From the NCBI GenBank assembly GCA_036346355.1, contig CM070583.1, forward strand, positions 4,650,001 through 4,714,000: a DNA stretch of 64,000 bases. The letters are read 5' to 3'. Positions 1-13,040 of the stretch are shown piece by piece. This stretch comes from Rhipidocladum racemiflorum. Lineage: Eukaryota > Streptophyta > Magnoliopsida > Poales > Poaceae. Position 1 is the first letter of the stretch, and the number at the start of each line of letters is the position of its first letter. Below the pieces are notes generated by a model. The model saw nothing but the letters and a program-made list of their open reading frames with translations, was not told the origin of the DNA and ran no database searches. The translations under genes and the position numbers were made by a program.

Positions 1-963
1 GTGGGTCCGGGCCCGCGTGGAAGTGAGAGGGAGAGAAGGAAAGGAGATAAGGGAATGAAATGTGGGACTGGTCGAAGAGATGGGCCCATGCAGTAGTGGA
101 AAGGATAGAGAGAGGATTAGCTCTGGCGTCTGGGTCCAATTAATAGGGGGCCACATGTCAGTCAAGGAAAGAGGCAAATCTACTTTCTTCCTCTCTGATA
201 GTCAGCAAGAAGCATTAAATTGAGGAGTCTAATCTCATCAATAATTTTTGACAATTTTTACTAAGAATCCAGGATAATTCTCTACCTTTAGTAAAGATTT
301 GGAATAACAATTCCTTATACATTAATTCTAAAAATTCTGACAAGGATGATTGTTCAAAACTTTATTTTCTATAATTGATTTATTTGAAGGTCTAAATTTA
401 GCTATTAATTTTTGAAACTTTTTTTACAAGAATTTAAATAACTTAGTTAATATTAAATAAAAATGTTAGATTTAAAAATTTAGTAATAATTTTCTAATAA
501 ATCCTTCAAGCCAAATTTCAGAATTTCAGTTTTTCAGATTTTAAATTGGAAAGGCACTAATTTAATTATTAATCTTTAATATTTTTATTGATGATAAAAT
601 TTATTTGAGGAGTTTGTGGTAAAATTTTGTTCTCGCGACAAGCTTCACAAACAACTACTAAAATCTGATAGTGTACTGCTACTAGTCAAAATGCATTAAT
701 TTAAATTTCTTGTCAATAATTAATGAAGTCATAATTACCTTGTCAGCAATAAATGGCCTCTAGACATTTTATTATGATATTTTTATATTTTTACTATTCT
801 ATTTTACCTTTTTACCTTTTTATCTTTTTACTAATTCCATAAAATGATTTTATTTTGTGGCAAAAATATAAAAATAATTAGAAAAATCAGAAAATTCATA
901 AATAAAGCAAATTCATATTTTGAAATTTTATTTTCTCTTTTATTCAAAGTTTGGGATGTTACA
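1..963. mobile_element. 3' part of a gypsy-type LTR (truncated by window edge)
   Basis: The segment ends in GGATGTTACA, the terminal motif of the LTR family that recurs at 9148 and 46290. Its body (a grass-LTR-like GGGCCACATGTCAGTCA region followed by very AT-rich DNA) resembles 8160-9148 in order and composition. No coding region is seen. The left end lies outside the window. Confidence 0.6.
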
Positions 964-1094
964 AACACTTACTTTGCCAAATCCAACTAAAAGGTTTTGG
1001 TGTGGCCATTGCATCAAATGAGTGCTTATATTACTTTTGCGATGTATATATGTTTGTATTCCAAATGTAAGTTCAAGCATCGAAGCAATTGTTC

Positions 1095-3595
1095 TGTAAC
1101 ACCCCAGCACCTCACGTGCCCGGAATATTACTACTATATGCTCAAACGCTAACAGATGCTAAAATTATAACTCAAAATCAGCAAGTATTCTACACATCAA
1201 ATCACTTCTAACAATAAACTATGAGTCACAAACATGAGCATAAATATCTAAACAACCTAAAGATCAACATCCGCATGTTTAAAAACAACTAGAGTGAAAT
1301 TCTAGTAATTAAATTCAGCGACAACATAAGACTTTTAAAGCACTAAGACACAAACCAAAAATCATACTCTCAGTAAGCAATTCATCTAGAATTAACAAAA
1401 CAATTCAAATATAATTTCAACAACATCTTAAACTTTCTAATCAAATACTAAACACCAACTAAAATATAATCATAAGGATAAACAATAAAATATAATCTTA
1501 GCAACTCTAAGCTTGTTGCTTACATTAGTACCAAGGAATAAACAAGCCATGGTAGATAATTAGCAAGCCAAAACCGAATCAGGAATGCCAACGACAAGCA
1601 ACATCTTGGCACCTAGTGTGCCCATAATGTCACTACAACGAGCAACATTAACAACTTAATAACAATTTATAGAATAAATTCCAGCAAGAACACTAACATT
1701 AAAATAAATTTTGACAGCACGAATTCCCTCCAAAAGGGTTCTACGCAACAACCAGAATATAACATCATTGAAGTAGAATAAAAGATAACAACAATGAGCC
1801 TAAAAGATATATTAATTCAGCTACAAAAGAGCACTATACGCCGAGAACAATAATTAACATGACAAAACTAAGATGACAAACCACCAACTTCAAACCATTC
1901 ATTAACTAGACATAAACAAAGTATAATCAACGTCACAAGCCACTAGATGGAAAGTATTACATGAAGCTTAAATATGTGGTTGTCTAAATTGAGTGAGTTC
2001 ACATGCAAAGATGATGCTACATCTCAAGGTACCTAAAAACATTTAAATAAACAAGCGTGAGTCTAAAACTCATCAAAGTGCATCATACCATGAAAATAAT
2101 GCATAAGAATAAATCATAGCATTTTACCTCATATTCTGTAACCATACAGGAGAAAGGATCACATCAATTTAACAATTACTTCTTCTCATTTATGCAAAGC
2201 ATCATGCATGCTCATAATGCACATCACATAGAGTATACCAGTATAGCTGAGTGCACACCCGTTGATGTGCACTCTCTCATTCCCTTCCATCCCGTGGAGG
2301 AGCCTACTCTTACTGACTCGCTCCCATCCATCCCTGTGGATGGGACTACGAGGTAGGTCTTTTGTGCTCACTACGTGTGAGCACAGAGGCCGACATCCAC
2401 ATGGGTCACCTCTTCCATCATGAGTGCACATATGCAATTGACATGAACAAATTTTCAAGTTGCATTCTTTTCCAACATTCTCGTAGCCATATCCATAATC
2501 ATGAGCATTGATATATTCTCATATCCAAAACATAACATTCACATCACCCTAATCAAACTCTTGCGAGAAATACAAGGTAACAAAGCAAAACAAATATTTA
2601 AGACAGCTAGGTAGCAATTCATTATGCAAACAACAACTACCCTAACATCATTCTATATGATGCACTTGCCTTTACCCACGAGAAGCGGTGTGGCGGAAGG
2701 TTGAAGCCACTACTGGGTTTACACCACCTGAAATAAGTTGCATACAACTCAAAATCATACCACCATAGCAAGCACAAAATGTAAAATGACAATGAACCAA
2801 CGACCAACTCCGAAACCCTGAAACCAATTTTCTGCCAAACGAGACAGCAGACTTCAAACGACCATAATTTAAGTTCTACAACTCCAAATCCAATAAACGA
2901 GGATATTTTCGTGCTCTACAAGAAATTTCTCAACTTTTTCTAAGTATTGAGAAAATCTAATTCGTCCTCTAAATAGACCTAAATTATGAATTGCTGCAGG
3001 TACTGTCAGCCGCGATAGATCTGGATAGCCTTCAGTAAAACATCCATAACTTTCAAATGGCTGAAAGAAACTTCATGATTTTGGTCTATAATGAAAGATA
3101 AGACAATTATCTACAATTTTTGCAACAGCTGTCCCCTCTAGAAATGAAACTAAAATTCTCAAAATCATGATCCAAAATCAGAATCTGATCTGTCTGAGCA
3201 CATTGAAATCGGCCACGAAAATCAAATGCCTAAACAACTTTATTCCCCAACTCTAAAACTAGATAAAAACTCATCTAATCTCTCCTAAACACATCCCCAA
3301 AACCCCACATAGGCACACTTAAGATTCTTACCTTCCTGGAGATCGAAAATCGATAAGCACGCCGGAGGGAGGCGCAAGGAGGGAGGAAGGAGAGGTGGTT
3401 GCTGCCATAGAGGAGAGGAGGGGTACAAGGGGGTACCCTAGGGGGTGGGGGGGAATGGGGGAGGCTAGGGTTTGGGGGTGTAAACCCCCCTTTAGGCCCA
3501 AAACCCGGCCAGTGGGCCCTCCTACTGGCCCAAACCGGAAGAAATCCCTCCAAAAAATCATATTTCTTCCTCTAAAGTTCATCTGTGATATTACA
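1095..3595 (-). mobile_element. Solo-like LTR of a gypsy family (family X)
   Basis: The 2.5-kb segment is bounded by TGTAACACCCC at the left and TGATATTACA at the right, the TG...CA ends expected of an LTR. The same family recurs, split, at 27981-29029 and 39087-40218; shared internal stretches include the GCTGAGTGCACAC motif near 2248 and 28601, and the region around 2840-2990 that matches 39220-39350. The flanking pentamers are TGTTC and TCTTC, a 4/5 match consistent with an old target-site duplication. No second LTR or internal domain adjoins it, so a solo LTR is the simplest reading. Minus orientation is inferred from the copy at 27981-40218. Confidence 0.6.
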
Positions 3596-3639
3596 TCTTC
3601 ATAAGTAGGAGTCCTCGGATGCCATCTATTAACAATTGA

Positions 3640-5870
3640 AGTTATGTCTTATACCTGGTTTATGTATAAACTACGAAACTGAGGATTCCTTATTTTTGGC
3701 AAATGTATATAGGGCTGGAAATTTCTAGCAATAAATAATGTACTTCCAAATATTTGTCCAATGTAGTGTTGATGTCCTAGTTCCCACAATCACCAGAGCA
3801 ATACCTTTATAAGAATTGATATAGTTCATAACATCTTTCCACCCAAATGATCCATGAATTCTTGAACAATGAGGGATTTTATCCCGATGGTAGGTTGACC
3901 AGATCAAGTTTACTCATGCCTCATTCTAGGTTTGTAGGTTTATAACACCAAAACCCCCTTTGTTCTTTAGCCGGAATATAAGGTCTCATGCTACTATATT
4001 TCCACCTTTTGTTGAGGTCGAAGCCACGCCATAGACAATGTTTTCTTGCTCTATCATATTGTTGATCAAAGTTACTAGCATTCTCAGAGAGCACATATAA
4101 AAAGTGGGTAGGGCTAAAACCGAGTTAATCATTTGCAAGCGGCCGCCATAATATAAATAAGAAGCACAACTTGATAATCTTCGCTCAATTTTGTGCATTA
4201 TATTAATGATGAGAAATCACTTGCTCTTGGTCTTGTGGCCCCAGAGGTAAACTCAGATAAGTAAAAGGTATGGTTCCAATTTGACATCCAAATGTTTGTG
4301 CTAAAACTAGTATTTTCCTTTCATGAACATTAGTTGGTACCAAAAAAGATTTATTACAATTTACCTTCAGGCCCATAGAGGTGTAGAAAGAACTTAGAAT
4401 CTCTTTCAAGCATAAGAGCTACCTAGCACTTGCCTCCATAATTATTAGTCTATCATCATCATATTTTACAATGGGAAAGTCGTTGTCCATTGAAGAAGGG
4501 ATTGGTAGAGAAAAAAAAACTCCTCTTTGGTGGGCCGTGTTCACTATTGATTGCAAAAGATTGGCTGCCAATACAAATAGTAGGGGTGATAGCAAATCCC
4601 CTTATCAAACTCCTCTCTCATAGTGAAATTGCTTCCCTAGGACTCCATTCAGTAAGATTGTAGATGTGCCTGAGTTGAGTAAAACCATTATCCAATTGAT
4701 CAATCTTTCAAAGAAACCCATACTTTGCATTACTTTAATAATGTCAATATGTTCTATTGTATCAAAAGCTTTTTAAAGTCTAGCTTTAAGATTATGATTT
4801 CTTTCTTGGACTGCTCGCATTGATGAATGAAATCAAAAGTCCACGCTAGGCAATCCTGTATTGTTGTATTCTTAATGAATCCATATTGTTTTTTGTGCAC
4901 TAGCTGTAGAATTATGCTTTGTAGCCGGCCAGCTAGCAATTTTGTCAACAACTTGAGAGAGGAATTAAGCAAGGAAATAGACCAATAATCATTTACACCT
5001 TCTAGAGACATCTTTTTTTGGGACTAGAGTAATATGTGAATTATTTATGCATTGCAGTTGAACTTTATTTTTTAATAGAAATCTTTACAAAGTCTATAGA
5101 AATCATACTTAATAATGTGCTAGTACCTTTTTAAGAAATGGCCATTAAAACCACTCAGCCCTGGAACTTTATCAATAGGCATTTCCTTCACAAGTTTATC
5201 AATTTCTTCATTTGTAAACCTTGTCATTAGTATTTCCAAACCATGCACATGAGTGATCAACTCTTGTAAGTTAAAAGGTATTTCTGGTTGAATAATTGTT
5301 CCCAATATATCTCTAAAAGAGTCCCATAAAATAGCCACCTTTTTTATTATGCCCTTTGGCAATAGTATCTTCAGGTGTAACTAGTTGAGTGATTGTATTT
5401 CATCTGTAACTCTCAGTGGCTGAGGCACCTCTCTTTCTAGTAGATTTTCTTTTAATGTAGTAAACAAAGAAGATGCTTCTTTATATTAGATCTGAAATTC
5501 CACTTAGTTCTTCTTAAAGGTTGTTGCTCCTCCCGTCCATCCATAATGTTTATGACCAGGTTACAATGTGAGATTAGGATGGATAGGTGCGAGATACTCT
5601 TACTCCATATTTTCAGTCCACGCCGCAGCACTTTGAACTTCACTGAGAGAACCGCATCTGCATTGTTAAGGTGACAGGGCATATTCCAATAGTGTGAGAT
5701 AGTGTGAAAGAAACTTGGGTGATCTATCCAATAATTCTCAAAATAGAAGATTTTAGCCTTTGGGATAGTAGTTTGGATACAAACCACACATGGAACATGA
5801 TCGGAAATATTTCTAAAAGGAAAAATAGGATCTACATGAGTGCTTGCCTTGCTATCCGTTGTTTTCAGCA
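3640..5870 (-). pseudogene. Decayed L1-like LINE (endonuclease end, reverse transcriptase, C-terminal zinc-binding region)
   Basis: Minus-strand translation gives, in order, the end of an endonuclease/linker region (5871-5452), the RT N-terminal palm (5362-5120), RT motifs with SISLLNSS and QYGFIKNTTIQDCLAW (5011-4754), a YDDD active-site remnant near 4460-4475, the thumb region (4409-3986) and an HWTNIW-type C-terminal end (3907-3725). The open stretches are in different frames and broken by stops, so no functional ORF2 protein is made. Plant L1-like elements normally encode an ORF2 of over 1,000 residues. No polyA tail or target duplication was identified. The family assignment is secure; the exact ends are approximate. 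Confidence 0.8.
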
Positions 5871-8800
5871 ATGAAGTCGAAGTTGAAATCTTGAAGTTGT
5901 TGACGACGGAGTCCGAGACGTCGGAGTCTGCACGTCATTCAACGAGAAAGAGCAAATTGCAAATAACAACTTTCAATAATGGCAAAAGAAGTCAAATGTA
6001 AATATCAAATAAAAGCAACACATAAAACAAGCAGGTTTGGCTAGGGTTCGGTGATCGTATATGTGAGCGTACTACTTTTAAGTGGCAGTCTTTACTATTG
6101 GTTAATAGTTTGAGGGGTGCATCGGACACGACACCTATTCTTTATGATTTATTCTATTTTATTTAACGAATTCAAGAAGGTAAGCTTGTAAATTTAAATA
6201 TATTTAATTTCGAATTCAAGAAGCCAAAATTGTTCATACTAATATAAATTAGTACATAAAGTAACCGGGTGAAAACAAGTATAAGTTGCATAGCTAAACT
6301 TAAGTAATTACTATATACTAACAATCCAATCACTAGTTTCCTATTACTTAAGTGCATGCATTTGTATGATTGACTTTATGGTTATAATACATAGAGTTAC
6401 GTTTTTTTTATAGGATTCAGATGCAAAGCATATTATAATAGAAATACTCATACAAAATAAGATAGTCAGGCCTTATGGAGTATTCTAAGGATGATTTTAT
6501 AAGTAGTAGTACTTATTTGTTAATGTTCTATTTATCAAATGAAAGCATAATTATTTACTAATTTAGTTCAACCTCAATTAATCATGAAATGTATTTGCAT
6601 ATTTGGAATATTCATGACCTCAGGAATATTTTTAAAATTTATTTCATGGATTAAGGGATTATGATTCATAATAACTACATCACCGTTTTGAATTTAATAG
6701 AACATAAAGCAATATATAAAGTAACATATAAAAGTTCAATGGTATACCCTAAGTATTATGTCGAAATTGTGTTCTCTATTGTCTAACTAGCATAAAGAAA
6801 CTAGTTTCACATTATTTGGATATAAAATGAGCAAGTTATAACGTTTTGAATATTTTACACATTGAAATCAAACCAAATTAGAAAATAATGCAAACTAACT
6901 TTAAATTCAAATTTATTTGCATAACTAGAAATCTTATCACACAAGGATTCTAGCAAAAATTTATTTTACTGTAATTGGATTTGAATTGCTCAAAATTTAC
7001 ATGTAGCAAAATTTGAATCCTATTCTTTAATTTTAAATTCTGATTTAAGCTATTGATTATACTTCAAACATTTTTGCATATTATGAAACCACATGATTTA
7101 TCATGAATCTAGAAACTTGCTTCAATTTATTTGGACCTACAGTTTAAAAGTTATGGGAGTTTGAATTCATTCGGTTCAACTAAACAAAATAAATTCGAAA
7201 ATATGTTTTCTTCGCAGGAAAACGCCTTTCCCACTGCGCGCGCTGGTTGAACTGAGCCAATTTTGCTGTCAAAGCGGACCCATTGGTCAGTCTCCGCACG
7301 TGAACGAGCTGAGGCCGACGATTGGAACCCGCTAGTCAGCGTCCACGTGCGCACGAGAGCTGGGACTGACAACTCGGTCCCAAGAGTCAGCATGCGCGCA
7401 CGACCAGAGTGGCTGACAGACTCGGCCCACCCAGCAGAGGCTCCGAGCAGGGGAGTCCACCGTGCGAGCTCGCCGGCGGCAAACTAGACGGCGAGGCTGG
7501 CGACCGAGGGTACTATGAGCTTCAGCACAACGGAGTGGGTCTAGGGGTGAGACCGACTAGGCTTTGGGGCGACCGGAGTATAGGTTTCTACGGTGGTTAG
7601 CGACAGTGCCACGGCCGGATCGGTGTGACGGCGATTTAAGTTAATTCGATATTGATCAATAGTTATTCAAGCACCCATGCACCTTATGGACTGCGAAGAA
7701 AAGTCTTACCGCGAGAACAATGCTTCGGAGTAGGCTATCGCCGAGTCACCGGAGTTGGAAAAGAGGGCGTGCCGTGGAGGGGAAGCTACGGTGATCCTCC
7801 GATCAAATTGACTGAGGGGTTTTACTTGCGGATGGATGAGGATACTTCGGTTTGCGAGGAATTAGAATGGAAGGCCGAAAGGAAGAAATGGCGTTGAGAA
7901 TTGATTGTGGAGAGGTTCGGCCGGAAATGGGGAAGAAACGAAATTTGAGCTCGGTATTGAAAGGCGAGGGAAACGCTCAAACCAAGAGACCGCTAGGAGA
8001 TCTTATAAAGCATCGAGGCGGTGACCACAGGGTGCAAATCCAAGTTTTGGCTCTTACGGACGTGGATGAGGACAAGCCAACGAGGCGGTTCGTGCGAGAT
8101 TTTTCTGGCCGGGAGAGCTCCGCGCGAAGAAGAAAGGCGAAGGGGAGGAGAAGGCAAGAATGACAGGTGGGATCCCGGGTCCACCGGCAGAGAGAGAGGG
8201 AGAGGGAAAAGAAGGGACGTGGCTGCGCGTGGGTCCGACTAAGGAATGGGACCACCTGACAGCGGCACAAGGGTCAAGCAACCGGTCGGCATCGCAATTA
8301 AGGCTGGGACCCACTTGGTAGTCTGATGGAGAGAGGGAAAAGAGGTTCATTGCATAGCCTATCCTCTGACAGCCAAATAAGATCAATTAAATGAATGGTC
8401 TAATCGTCTCAGGAATTTTCTAAACTTTTTGACCAAGGTCCTGAATAAGTTATCTAAATACTGTAAAAATTTAGAAGATAATTCATTGTATTTATTTTAC
8501 TAAAATTCTGACAAGGGACACTGTTCAGGAATTTCTTTTCGGAAAAAGATTTAATTGAGGGATTAATTCAGATTATAAATTTTTTAAACTTTTACATAAG
8601 GTTTATAATAGTGTCAGGAATCTCTCATAATAATTTAAAGTCTAAAAATTTAATATTTATTTTCTAATAAATCTTTTACTCCATTTTGCAGATTTTCAGG
8701 ATTGGGATAATTAAATAGGAATAAAGTGTAAAACAAGTTATTTATTTTTGTAAATTTTTTTGGGTGAGGATAAGGTTACTGTGGTCCTACAGTAAAAATT

Positions 8801-9148
8801 TTACTATCTAGATAACTTTACAAAATTTATAAAATTCCAACATTGTTCTGGTCAGATTTACTATTCAATTTCAAAACTACTCTTTTCATGAATTTAAGTG
8901 AGCACATGAAGACTTTTGCCTCTCAAGCCTTATCCTGAGCTTTCTAAGGATAACGACTAGCTTTGGTTAATTTTTAACATTTTACCCTTATACCTTTTTA
9001 CCATTTCCCTATTTTCAATTCGACAAATTTAATTATTTGCAATCAGAAATTCACTTAAAAAGTATAGAAATTCAGAAAATGTACTAACACTACAAATAAA
9101 AGTTTTAATAATGCATTTTTATACTTCATTGAATTTTAGGATGTTACA
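5871..9148. mobile_element. Truncated gypsy-type LTR (family Z)
   Basis: The stretch ends in TTTTAGGATGTTACA at 9148. Its left part (GAGTCCGAGACGTC near 5910) matches an internal position of the LTR at 42853-46290 (GAGTCCGAAACGTC near 44365), so roughly the first 1.5 kb of the LTR is missing where the LINE adjoins it. The middle (7200-8160) is GC-rich and yields several open frames on both strands, none with a recognisable domain; I treat them as chance frames inside an LTR. Confidence 0.5.
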
Positions 9149-9170
9149 ACAAGGCTCGATCCAATGAGAG

Positions 9171-9174
9171 AACG

Positions 9175-9224
<50 letters not shown>
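9171..9224. repeat. (GA)n microsatellite
   Basis: A pure run of AG dinucleotides of about 50 bases just inside a GAACGAGCGAGAGAG context. Confidence 0.95.
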
Positions 9225-9225
<1 letters not shown>

Positions 9226-9330
9226 ATGTAAAGTAGATCGAAAATGGCGCTGGACATCTTCCTTGAAATGGAGGCCTGGAGTGAAATCTAGCCTTTCAAC
9301 AAGGAAGGTGGATGAACCCATGGAAATTAA

Positions 9331-9605
9331 GGGTGTGTTTGGTTGGATGTATCAGGCTGAATGGGATGGGATGGTACAGAATGGATGGATTATCCTGGAT
9401 GGGATGGTACCAATCGGTCCTGTACCGATCGGTTCAGCCGAATTCACTGTATCAAACGATACAACATCTTCAAGGAATATTCTAGGAATATGTACCATCT
9501 CATCCCGTACCAGATGGTTCCGTTCAGTCAACCAAACGCATGAACGAGATTAAATCATGTACGGAACTATTCGGTTCAACCTGATACAACGAACCAAACA
9601 CACCC
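9331..9605. mobile_element. Tourist-type (PIF/Harbinger) MITE
   Basis: A 275-bp element with terminal inverted repeats GGGTGTGTTTGGTT at the left and AACCAAACACACCC at the right, flanked on both sides by TAA (9328-9330 and 9606-9608). The 3-bp TAA/TTA duplication and GTGTTTGG-type ends are hallmarks of grass Tourist MITEs. It has no coding capacity of its own; the interior contains GGATGGGATGG and GTACCGATCGG-type subrepeats. Confidence 0.9.
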
Positions 9606-9608
9606 TAA

Positions 9609-10414
9609 AGGGATCCGTGAAGGTGGAGGTGAGCACGAAAGCGGAGAGTGGAATCGCCAGTCCTCATTCTTCACGTTGACAGTTAGCACTATGTTGTTCT
9701 AGCTATGAGATTTCCTTGGTCATATCTCCGAAGGCAACAAATATCTACTCTATTACATGGGGAAGATTTGTAGCCCTCTCAAGGCATCCACCTCACCCCC
9801 ATGACATTTTCCAAAAAGGTCCCTCCCTTTTCTCTAAATTACGGATAGGTCCCTGTAAATTACAAAGAGGTCCTTTGCGATTTTTTGTGAGTACAAGAAA
9901 AATGTTTGCAAATTGCGTTTATGTCCCTGGTTCGCTACTTTACGGAAAACCCCCCGCTAAATACGAATCTCGAACGAGCCCTTTTCTAATTTTTCGTAAT
10001 AGCAATTAGGTCCAAAAATATAACAAACAGGTCTCCGGTCTTTACGTCTATGTCCTTTCTCCATTTTTCCCGAAAAAAAATGTTTGCATCAATAGAAATA
10101 TGTGTGCAGCTCTATCTCTAGATTTTTTTTTGCAACTCGATCTATAGTATTTTTCGGAAAATGTATTATTCACCAGTGAACGTATAGAGTGTTAAGACCG
10201 CTCTGAAAAAAATATATTTAGTTTCTCCTACAGTTTTTTAAAGAAAAAATAGAATAAATTTTACATGGTGCGGCGTGTGCCGCACATTCTGACTAGTGTC
10301 AGTTGATGCTGGAACAACATCACATGATATGGCAGATAGCTAAGAGTAGTTGCACAAATAAATGCAACAAATCAAGTGTCCTCAACTGCCTCACTAGATT
10401 CTAAAGGTAGTAGT
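9609..10414. other. Non-genic AT-rich stretch with AGGTCC-spaced low-complexity repeats
   Basis: No gene is seen. Between 9810 and 10060 the phrase AGGTCC(C/T) recurs among AAATTAC stretches, resembling the repeat array at 20481-22185. A short palindrome GTGCGGCGTGTGCCGCAC lies at 10268-10285. Confidence 0.5.
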
Positions 10415-10630
10415 AGTTGGAATAGCACATCAAAAAACTTGGAGGCAATTTTCTTTTGTATTACTTCTTGTTTTCTCTTGCCTACAAAACTTAAGACTAC
10501 CTCTGAATTTATACTGAAGCTACAGCCCTAAGAAACATAATAGGATTCTACTTTGTTGTCCTACTTGGACTCCTCATCCTAATCAATTCCAACTAAAACT
10601 CATAAACTAAGTACAAGATTATCTCTAACA
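10415..10630 (-). repeat. 3' LTR of the non-autonomous element
   Basis: This copy starts AGTTGGAATAGCAC and ends ATCTCTAACA. It aligns with 18574-18783 over its whole length with scattered substitutions and a small length difference, so the insertion is not recent. Confidence 0.75.
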
Positions 10631-10935
10631 TTTGCTCTCTTAATCTTGTAACACTGACTCTTACTCATTATTCTTCATACCAATTTTTCTCACAATAGCC
10701 TCACACCATCACCGTTGGCTTCACACAGAATCATCTCCTGGTAATTTTACACCACCGTTTGTGCACGTTCCTTAGCAGTTTCACACCACCATCGCCTTGT
10801 AGCTAGCGGCCTCTCACCGCTTTTGTCATTGGACTCACACCGACTTCTCCTCGCAACGGCATCGCACCGCCGTTACCGTTAGCATCACACTGACTCTCCC
10901 TCACAACGGTCTCACACCACCTCCATGAACACAAC

Positions 10936-11097
10936 CAGTGGTGGAGCCAGCCCAGGCCTAAGCCCCGGGCTGGACCAGCTGATCTTAAATTAAGTCTCTG
11001 TTTTTAATCATTTTTTAATAATTTTTTAAAAAAATTTAATGGGCTTCGATCTTAGGCCCGGGCTGCAGCAGACGGCCAGAACCTGTATCCGCCCCTG
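10936..11097. mobile_element. hAT-type MITE with 8-bp duplication
   Basis: A 162-bp element starting CAGTGGTGGAGCC and ending GGATACAGG-like on the reverse strand (reverse of the end: CAGGGGCGGATACAGG). The identical octamer AACACAAC flanks it at 10928-10935 and 11098-11105, the 8-bp duplication size of hAT elements. It is non-coding and contains an inverted pair of CCCGGGCT-type blocks around an AT-rich centre. Confidence 0.9.
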
Positions 11098-11618
11098 AAC
11101 ACAACCTCCTACCACTGGTCTGTGGTCTCCAACACGAGCATGATATCATGCAACCTCTCACCGCTAGCCTCGATGATGTCGCTACTTTCTCTACCTAACT
11201 TGACGTAACATCAAATGCCCTGGCCTCCACCTCATGTGAAGTCTCATCGTCTCTGAGTCAATGTCGGATAGCAGCATTGCTCGGCGAACCATCTTTGTGC
11301 AGCATCTCCTATTTCCTTCTTCTCTTTTCTTTCCTCTGTTTTTTTTTTCTCTCGAGTCTTTTCTCTCTTGTTGATGGCCTCTATTCTTTCAGTTCCTTGT
11401 GTTGCTACCAACTGGAAGATTCCTTTCTTCCTGTGACAAGCTCTTGCACATGGATGCGGACAAAGGTGAACTGCTTCACGTACTTTATTTCTTCCTGGTG
11501 AATCACGTACGCAAGCATGCTGCAGCTGTAGTCTTATTCTTCCTCGTTCTTGTGCCACCTGCTGCTTGGTCACCTTTCTCGAACCGCAATACCAGCAAGT
11601 GCTCCACACGATGCCTTG

Positions 11619-12417
11619 TAGGGATGGAACTGGTACGGATATTTTCCGACCGACCGACCGACCGAATTGATTTGGATGATGATTTGGATAGTTTCACAGA
11701 TATCCAGTTGATTTCTCGGATAAGGATATGGATACATATAATTTACATGGATACGGATACAGATATGGAACACTGATTATCCGATGAATACGGAATATCC
11801 GAGTTTTTGTTCGGATAATATCCGAATATGACATACGGATATTATCCGAATAACACGTTTCAGAATAACACATTAACAATTTAACATGTTTCATCGCTTT
11901 GTAGACTGGGTCTGCATTGGATGACAAGATATAATGTGTTCATGTGTGCTAGATGCTAATTTGGAGATATTTGGGTAAAGGTGGTACAGAAATTGACAAG
12001 TAGCGTTTCAGGAGGGCTATTTAGGATTCAACAGCATATGCCAGCTGCAAATCATTTGGTTCAATTATTGCAATGGGGTACATTGTTACTCACAGAGTCA
12101 CATGTATGACAAGCTAGGGATAAAAAGGCAAAAAAGAAGACATACAAATATATTTTTTTTGGAATTTTGAATTTAAATTTGGACCGATTTTGGAAAAAAA
12201 CTGAAATTAAATTTTAAAATATCCGACTAATATTATTCGTATCCATGTTGATTCCGATCCGCATTCGATCTGTATTCGTAACCGATATTATCCTGTATAA
12301 TTCGTATTCGATTCTGTATTCGACACAATTCGTATTTGATTCTGTATTCAATAAACAATACGGATACGAATATGAATAGGATGATATTCGACCGTATCCG
12401 ATCCGATCACATCCCTA
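11619..12417. mobile_element. Non-autonomous hAT element (TAGGGATG ends)
   Basis: A 799-bp element with inverted ends TAGGGATG / CATCCCTA and a perfect 8-bp duplication ATGCCTTG at 11611-11618 and 12418-12425. Both subterminal regions are filled with variants of GGATACGGAT and TATCCGAATA, which would bind a shared protein or fold into imperfect hairpins. No transposase frame is present. The octamer and end structure place it in the hAT superfamily. Confidence 0.93.
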
Positions 12418-12429
12418 ATGCCTTGGACT

Positions 12430-13040
12430 CCCTGCTACAACAGTTGTGAATAGGCACCGTCGGGCCATGAGACGAGCTCGCCATGCCTGCCCCCGCTTGA
12501 CCATGTGCCTGTTCTACACCACGGCGATCTAGTCTGCCCCGAATCGTCGACAACCGGTGTGCGACCAGCATGGCGATCTGGCCCTTCGTGATGCGCTACC
12601 TAGCATGGGCCCATCATGCTTTGGACCTAAACTGTGTCTGGCCGCAACGGCTCATCTATCGTTCCTGCCGTGCCGGGTCGTGTTGGCCTGGCTCGCCTTG
12701 AGCGAGTCTAGGCACGGTCTATTTGCGCTTCATGTCTGCTTCGTGCCGTGCCAGTCCAGGCCTAACTCATTTGCACTATTGCGACACATGGAGCTGAGGC
12801 AATGAACACAAATATTGGGGGGGGAAGAAGTAAATTTTATTCAATCTTGAACATGTACAGAGTTACTGCCTCGTTAAAAACCTTACACCCCGGTGTGGGG
12901 TACCCCCGATAAGGAAAAGAGTACAGTAACTACGTTTATATACATTAATACAAAGACTACCCGAGGTTGAGATTATCAAAGTCAGGTACTACCCCCGTAA
13001 TCTCTAGATCCTCGTGCTCATGTTGTGTCCTATCTTCTGC
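12430..13040. other. Interior sequence of the LTR element; possible transposon-end motifs
   Basis: No gene is recognised. 12640-12790 holds GTGCCGTGCC and AGGCACGG motifs like those at 18300-18480, and 12815-12960 resembles the 3' end region of grass hAT transposase genes (TTTTATTCAATC, TCGTTAAAAACCTTACACC). I cannot define exact ends. Confidence 0.35.

Noticed and set aside
7263..8386. Several open frames on both strands of the GC-rich segment
   Set aside because: They lie inside an LTR, overlap one another and show no conserved motif.
9164..9553. 129-codon frame beginning in the GA microsatellite
   Set aside because: It spans a simple repeat and most of a Tourist MITE, so it is not a gene.
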